A DNA stretch of 64,000 nucleotides, taken from NCBI GenBank assembly GCA_021613535.1, contig CP075492.1, forward strand, positions 19,344,001 to 19,408,000. The letters run 5' to 3'. Source of the DNA: Adineta vaga. Taxonomy: Eukaryota; Rotifera. Under the pieces are notes generated by a model. It ran no database searches. It saw only the letters and a program-made list of their open reading frames with translations, and had not been told where the DNA came from. Every line of letters begins with the position of its first letter. Position 1 is the stretch's first letter. Both the position numbers and the translations under genes were made by a program. Below, in pieces: positions 58,388 through 64,000 of the stretch.

Positions 58388-58481
58388 TGGGTGTGGGGGT
58401 GGGTTTGCGTGTGTCAGATTAAGGTTAATCTAATGCCCACCCACAACCACACCTATGTTCATAGTCACACCCACACCCTAA
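58388..58481. repeat. TGTGGG-type hairpin, long
   Basis: GGGTGTGGGGGTGGG on the left; ATGCCCACCCACAACCACACC and CACACCCACACCC on the right, with an AGATTAAGGTTAATCT stem between them. Confidence 0.7.
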
Positions 58482-58587
58482 ATTATTTGTTTCTAATATT
58501 TCTATACCTTTATGCCACATGATGAGGTAAAAGCCGCTCCATAATGATACAATTAAACTATCTTCTTGAAGGTAGAAACACAGTTTG

Positions 58588-58632
58588 ATCGTGTTTCAAA
58601 TTTTTAATCCCGTCAGGGATTGCGATAACAGC
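58588..58632 (-). repeat. short repeat with AATCCCTNNCGGGATT core, inverted copy
   Basis: Reverse complement reads TCGCAATCCCTGACGGGATTAAAAATTTGAAACACGAT, close to 53930-53972. Confidence 0.6.
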
Positions 58633-59781
58633 TTTTGCTTTCATAGCATTATGACGACCTTTTTTCTTGAGATTTTCTCGATAACTCTTTTGTTTCTGAG
58701 CGACAGTGAGCTTCATATTGAGCAAATGTTTTCCAAATCAATGAGTACGATAAATTTCCTATATGACGAAAAAATCTAGAATTATTGAGAATGTAAATAA
58801 TAATGAGGTTTTCTGGAAATCCCATCAAGAACTTTTGTGTTTTTATCTTGTGTTTTATTCTCAGTAATGTAGTCAGTCATGAAAACAATGCAAACGTATA
58901 TCAGATTTAAAATTGTATCTGGAATATATGATTTATAGCTGGTTTATGTATGAATCAATATAAGTTTTTCAAACCTCGTGTCTGTGCGTTACCAAATTGC
59001 TTCGCACTGAGGCACTTGAGCCAAAAATCAATCTGTTCATTGGATAGCCCATCAGAAGTAGGCGGAGGATCAGTGTGAGTTTTAAAAGTAAACTGCTTTA
59101 GTAACACCCAAATATTTACTAAACTTGATTTTCGGTAACGTACAGACATACATTTGTTATGGTTTTTCAAAGACATTTTTCTCATAGCAGAAACAATCTG
59201 GATAAATTTTTTTAGAAATGAAAAGAAAGCCTAGCTTCTGCGCTACAAAATGATGTGAGATGTTTGATGGTTATCTCTTTTCTTCTCCCGCTGTATACAC
59301 TTCTCTTACAGCATGATGACTCATGAAATATTACTAATCGATCCACACGTTTGTTTCGTCCATATTTTTTCCTTAAATAAGCATTGACCTATAGAACAAA
59401 ACGCAGTTTCTTGTTCAGAAAAGTGAGCTCTATCTTTTGGCAAGGTTCAATATTGCTGAATTTTACCTTCTACTTCAATCATATTGGTTGACCGTTAGCC
59501 GTTTTGGCTGTCCTGTTTCAAGTATGAAATATTTTCGAGTATCGAATATTTTATTGATAAGCATTATACCTTGCAAAGCATAATTCGGACGAAAAGCGAA
59601 AGCGAGAATACATGATAAATTCTGTGTAATATTTGTCCCGTAACCAGAAAACCGAAATTTTTTCTGTGACCGTTCTTCTTAAAATATACGAAGAACCGTC
59701 AGTGAATACTCTTATCCATCGGAATATGTTCATTATCTTATCGTTCTGAAGCATAAATCGTGTGTGCTTAGCAATACAGTT

Positions 59782-62108
59782 CTAACAATGTAAAAGAACA
59801 CCGACACTCTTCACAATGGAATTGGTGGTGACTATATCAGGTTTTCTATCGTTGTTCACGTCGACGACTGCCAATGAGTATGGACCTCTGCCAGTTGCAT
59901 AATCAGTGTTAGCATAAAATGCGCCATTGCCTGTATTGAGAAGAACACTGATTGTGCTCGTACCAAAGTTGGTTGTCACTATGTCAGGTTGGCTGTCGTT
60001 GTTCACGTCGACGACTGCCACTGAGAATGGAGTACTGCCAGTTGCATAATCAGTGTTAGCAGAAAATGCGCCATTGCCTGTATTGAGAAGAACACTGACC
60101 GTGCTCGTACCACTGTTGGCGGTGACTATGTCAGGTTTGCTATCGTTGTTCACATCGACGACTGCCACTGAGATTGTACTATTGCCAGTTGTGTAATTAA
60201 TCGCAGCAGAAAATGTGCCATTGCCTGTATTGAGAAGAACACTGACCGTGCTCGCACCAAAGTTGGCGGTGACTATATCAGGTTTGCCGTCGCTGTTCAC
60301 ATCGACGGCTGCCACTGATCGTGGAGAAGTGCCAGTTGTGTAATTAGTCGAAGGAGAAAACGTGCCACTGCCAGTATTGAGAAGAACACTGACAGTGTTC
60401 GCACCATAGTTGGCGGTGACTATATCAGGTTTGCTGTCGTTGTTCACATCGACGACTGCCACTGAGTATGGACCAGCACCAGTTGCGTAATCAGTTTTAG
60501 CAGAAAATGTGCCACTGCCTGTATTGAGAAGAACACTGACCGTGCTCGCACCATTGTTGGCGGTGACTATATCAGGTTTGCCGTCGCTGTTCACATCGAC
60601 GACTGCCACTGAGTATGGCTGAGTGCCAGTTGCAAAATCAGTTTTAGCAGAAAACGTGCCATTGCCTGTGCTGAGAAGAACACTGACATTATTAGCAGCA
60701 CTGTTGGCAGTGATTATATCAGGTTTGCTATCGTTGTTCACGTCAACGACTGCTACTGAGTATGGAGCAGTGTTAGTTGTGTAAGTAGTCGCAGCAGAAA
60801 ACGTGCCACTGTCTGTACTGAGAAGAACACTGATCGTGCTCGCACCAAAGTTGGCTGTCACTATGTCAGGTTGGCTGTCGCTGTTCACATCGACGACTGC
60901 CACTGAGTATGGCTGAGTGCCAGTTGCGTAATCAGTTTTAGCAGAAAATGTGCCATTGCCTGTATTGAGAAGAACACTGACCGTGCTCGCACCATTGTTA
61001 GCGGTGACTATATCAGGTTTGCTATCGTTGTTCACATCGACGACTGCCACTGAGAATGGACCACTGCCAGTTGCATAATCAGTGTTAGCAAAAAATGTGC
61101 CATTGCCTCTATTGAGAAGAACACTGATCGTGGTCGTACCACCGTTGGCAGTGACTATATCAGGTTTGCCGTCGCTGTTCACATCGACGACTGTCACTGA
61201 GTATGGAAAAGCACCAGTTGCATAATCAGTTTTAGCAGAAAATGCGCCATTGCCTGTATTGAGAAGAACACTGACCGTGCTCGCACCAAAGTTGGCGGTG
61301 ACTATATCAGGTTTGCCGTCGCTGTTCACATCGACGACTGCCACTGATCGTGGAGAAGTGCCAGTTGTGTAATTAGTCGCAGCAGAAAATGTGCCATTGC
61401 CTGTATTGAGAAGAACACTGACTGTGCTCGTACCATAGTTAGCGGTGACTATGTCAGGTTTGCTATTGTTGTTCACATCGACGACTGCCACTGATCGTGG
61501 ACTAGTGCCAGTTGTGTAATCAGTTTTAGCAGCAAATGTGCCATTGCCTTTATTGAGAAGAATACTGACCGTGCTCGTACCACTGTTGGCGGTGACTATG
61601 TCAGGTTTGCTATCGTTGTTCACGTCGACGACTGCCACTGAGATTGTACTATTGCCAGTTGTGTAATTAGTCGCAGCAGAAAATGTGCTATTGCCTGTAT
61701 TGAGAAGAACACTGACCGTGCTAGCACCAAAGTTAGCGGTGACTATATCAGGTTTGCCGTCGCTGTTCACATCGACGGCTGCCACTGATCGTGGAGAAGT
61801 GTCAGTTGCGTACGTAAGCGTTTTGGGATATATGTCGTTGGACGCTATTGGAGAAAACAAAGTGTTTCTGTTGCTTTAGAATTGGTGTGCAGTGTTTGAT
61901 GGTACGAGAGGAGTTAGCACACGTTACTTTTGTGTTTCCTTGAGGTTATTCCGTAGTCGAATAGAAAGTAGAAAGAGCGTCGAAAACGCGTTGGTTTTTA
62001 CTTGTAGTTTGTCCTTTAGAAATGTACGTTGCATATTCTCGATGGTCTTGGTGGGTTGAGGGTAGTGTGTATAGGGTTTGTCGTTAGAACTCAAGTTCAG
62101 TTTACTCT
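59782..62108 (-). CDS. FG-GAP/VCBS repeat protein with 14 repeats
   Basis: Complement exons 61928-62108 and 59782-61873, 54-nt intron in phase. The upstream exon gives a cytoplasm-like N-terminus (SKLNLSSNDKPYTHYPQP) and a weak hydrophobic stretch, preceded by an acceptor (CTGATTGCAG), so an earlier exon probably holds the start codon; the first in-frame ATG here is in ENMQRTF. The main exon carries 14 repeats of about 46 residues with the core SVAVVDVNNDSKPDIVTAN and VSVLLNTGNGTFSA. The DVNNDSKPD loops match FG-GAP calcium sites, and the repeats should fold into one or two beta-propellers as in integrin alpha chains. Repeats 1-2 and 11-12 are almost the same, pointing to recent internal copying. 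The gene ends in VGVLLHC. The partner is unknown; it is probably membrane-anchored and extracellular. Confidence 0.8.
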
Positions 62109-64000
62109 GCAATCAGACTTCTAGCTTTATTCAAATGGTAAACTGATGTTATCGTGCTCTCAGTTGAACTCTAAAGGAGCTATCATTATGTGGGGTGGAG
62201 CTGTTAGACTTGTGATGGTATAGAAGTTTCGAGACTGTAGTGGTTGTCGGCGCAAAACTGTGCACAATGCCTGGTTTTAGAAGTCAGTTGCTAACGGTAG
62301 AATCAAAGATTCCGTAGATGCCACTTCGTCAACGAGAAAAGTGATTATCTAGCTGCCTTCAGTGACATATCTTCTGAATAGTTCGAGATAGAGGCTGAGT
62401 ACTGTAAGAACGAAGCATAAAGAGCTAATGTACGAAAGAAATTTGGTTCTCACAACACGTTCCGGAGATCGTGCATGTTAAAAAGCACAGTGTGATCAGA
62501 GATTGTTTTCAAGCAGTTGTTGTACAAAGGACGTAATTAAATCGTATTCTTCTGTTATGTGGCACCGGAAAAAGTTTACGAAACACGTTTTAGCTCTTTT
62601 ATGGCCATGATATTCTTCTTCTTTATACAAAGGCGCGCATTGGTCGACAGTAACTTCAGAGAACTCAGTTTTACTCAACTATGTTAAAGTCTTGTCAATG
62701 GTGGTGTTAGGAGCGATTTGATCCACCTGTTTATGTGGATAGTGAAAGAACTAGAAGATGTCTAAAATCTACCAGTAAGTCGTTTTACGCTCCCGTCACC
62801 ATGTACATTATTCTTTGACTGTCTGCCCGTATTGATCTCTGAAATGAATGGAGTACTGTTTTTCGAATACAAACTAATGTTTGATATTTTCAAGCTAGTA
62901 TCCAATGAAACAATGCTAGATCGAAGGGCATACATGAATGCGATAGATTATTTCCGGTATCTATGTGTAAGCTTTCGATGAATTGATCTGATAATGAACA
63001 AAATGTTTCGACTCAGTAGTGATGGTTCTTTCAAATCTAGTTAAAATGAATTTATACTACACTTCTCTGATGTGATGACAACAGAAAAGCGAAAAATCAC
63101 GAGGTTGTGAATGTGGTTCAAGAGATAGTTTATAGCCGCACTCAACCCTCACACTGCTGTCTCTTATTTCTCTCAAAAGTTATTTAAAAATATTCACTAA
63201 ACAGATGTTAATACAGCAGTCACATATGATAGAAAAACAGATCTGATCGATATTTTATTACTTCGATATTAATTGAAGTAGAATCAAACGGCGCAGAAAA
63301 CTAGAGCGTTGTGTTTCTATTAGACTGTACACAAAAAAGTTTCGTGAGGCTTGTTATACGATATTCAGAGATCATTGTCACTACTTTCGGATACCTCCCA
63401 ATCTCTCTGAATAAGACTTAGCCTTGAAATATACCATCTAACTTTAGAGTGCATACTGTACTGTGGGTTCAAGTTTCAGGTAAACATGTATAACTTGATG
63501 GAAAAGAGGCATGAGCGTTTATCCTTTTCAAGTTTTTTTATATCTGTCTAAGATACACTGACTGTAAAGGGTTCGAACTGAACAGTGGTTAATCACTTCA
63601 TATGGTTTCCTTGAAAGACGCCTTTAAGGAGATTGTGAGCATGCTAAAGATGTTTTTTCAACATTTTCTGCAAAGTTCAAGTAATTGTTCGAATTCGTTG
63701 CAGGCACCGGAAGGTTTTTTAGTTTCATAGCATTTACACAACTTTTTCTATTTCCTATTAAACGTTTCTGTTTTTCTATAATAGCTTATTTTTCATTATA
63801 TGGAAAGTGATAATTCTCAATATTGAAAGGATGAGTCTTAGGAACATAAAATGTTTGTTCACGTGTCAGGGGTCAAAGGCCAACGACTGAAGGTCAAAGA
63901 TCAAACTTCAAGAGAAAGGTGTGGGTGGAGCTGCGAGTGAAGGTAGGTTATGAATGAAATGTGGATATGGTTGAAGTGAGGGATATTGAATCGCGTGAAG
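62109..64000. other. region upstream of the FG-GAP gene
   Basis: Likely contains the first exon and promoter of the FG-GAP gene, not identified. A minus-strand open frame at 62496-62678 (YKEEEYHGHKRAKTCFVNFF) has no ATG or splice support. A weak G-rich block lies at 63916-63950. Confidence 0.45.

Larger units (their letters stand above)
57758..59148. repeat. six spaced GTAACGCACAGACA-like motifs
   Basis: Copies at 57758 (gtaacggacagac), 57925 (gtaacacacagaca), 58112 (gtaacgcacagaca), 58131 (gtaacgcaccgaca), 58979 (reverse strand, tgtctgtgcgttac) and 59135 (gtaacgtacagaca). The sequence around them is not obviously repeated. Confidence 0.6.
57149..59781. other. gene-free region with a spaced GTAACGCACAGACA motif
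   Basis: No supported gene in 2.6 kb. Contains six copies of a GTAACGCACAGACA-like word (57758-59148), a long TGTGGG-type hairpin (58388-58481) and the inverted AATCCC..GGGATT repeat at about 58588-58632. The higher GC content suggests mobile-element DNA. Confidence 0.55.

Noticed and set aside
62496-62678. 60-codon minus-strand frame upstream of the FG-GAP gene
   Set aside because: Opens without ATG, no acceptor fitting the next exon, no domain. Could be an exon, but unsupported.

Overview
The window is nuclear DNA of a small animal, most likely a bdelloid rotifer (Adineta/Rotaria type). It is AT-rich, with short GT-AG introns (about 41-90 nt), compact intron-poor genes, no bacterial operons and no rRNA or tRNA genes that I could find. 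Several gene families known to be expanded in bdelloids are present: NHL-repeat, FG-GAP/VCBS, kelch, F-box and LDLa/EGF seven-transmembrane proteins. Short blocks rich in TGTGGG/CCCACA, the hexamer reported for bdelloid telomeres, are scattered throughout. The species assignment is inference; there is no marker gene here to settle it.

Layout. 1.6-3.2 kb: a microsomal cytochrome P450 (minus). 3.7-4.4 kb: broken F-box and ubiquitin-E2 pieces. 4.8-5.4 kb: a secreted orphan gene with a frameshift. 7.4-10.6 kb: a ten-exon astacin metallopeptidase with two extra C-terminal modules (minus). 11.0-11.7 kb: a decayed mariner. 13.3-14.9 kb: a dispersed repeat with a minisatellite. 15.9-16.4 kb: an intact ubiquitin-conjugating enzyme. 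16.8-17.6 kb: an EF-hand protein (minus). 18.0-19.1 kb: a kelch pseudogene (minus). 20.2-21.0 kb: an intronless short-chain dehydrogenase (minus). 24.0-24.6 kb: a 540-bp palindrome. 26.1-28.7 kb: a VIT/VWA protein of the VWA5A type (minus). 28.8-35.8 kb: mostly gene-poor, with decayed coding remnants and a hAT-like MITE carrying an exact 8-bp target duplication. 35.8-39.6 kb: a pogo-like transposon with about 0.6-kb, nearly identical inverted ends and a deleted transposase core. 39.8-45.9 kb: telomere-like array, two small secreted cysteine-rich peptide genes, a type II membrane protein with a nonsense codon, a truncated F-box joined to an FG-GAP fragment, and a cysteine/tyrosine-rich orphan. 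48.2-51.2 kb: two tandem NHL genes. 52.2-56.7 kb: an LDLa-EGF-7TM receptor. 57 kb: a hAT transposase tail. 59.8-62.1 kb: a 14-repeat FG-GAP protein.

The genes do not form one pathway. Many encode secreted or cell-surface proteins. About half of the loci are broken by frameshifts, nonsense codons or truncation, beside intact relatives, which fits duplication and decay in a subtelomere-like or repeat-rich region. The signals most worth following are the family of TGTGGG-type hairpins (about twenty places), a CCCACA array joined directly to a truncated FG-GAP reading frame, the pair of small cysteine-rich secreted peptides, and the GTTAACG-palindrome MITE. Splice sites were read by eye and fit the reading phase, but none is confirmed by transcript data.
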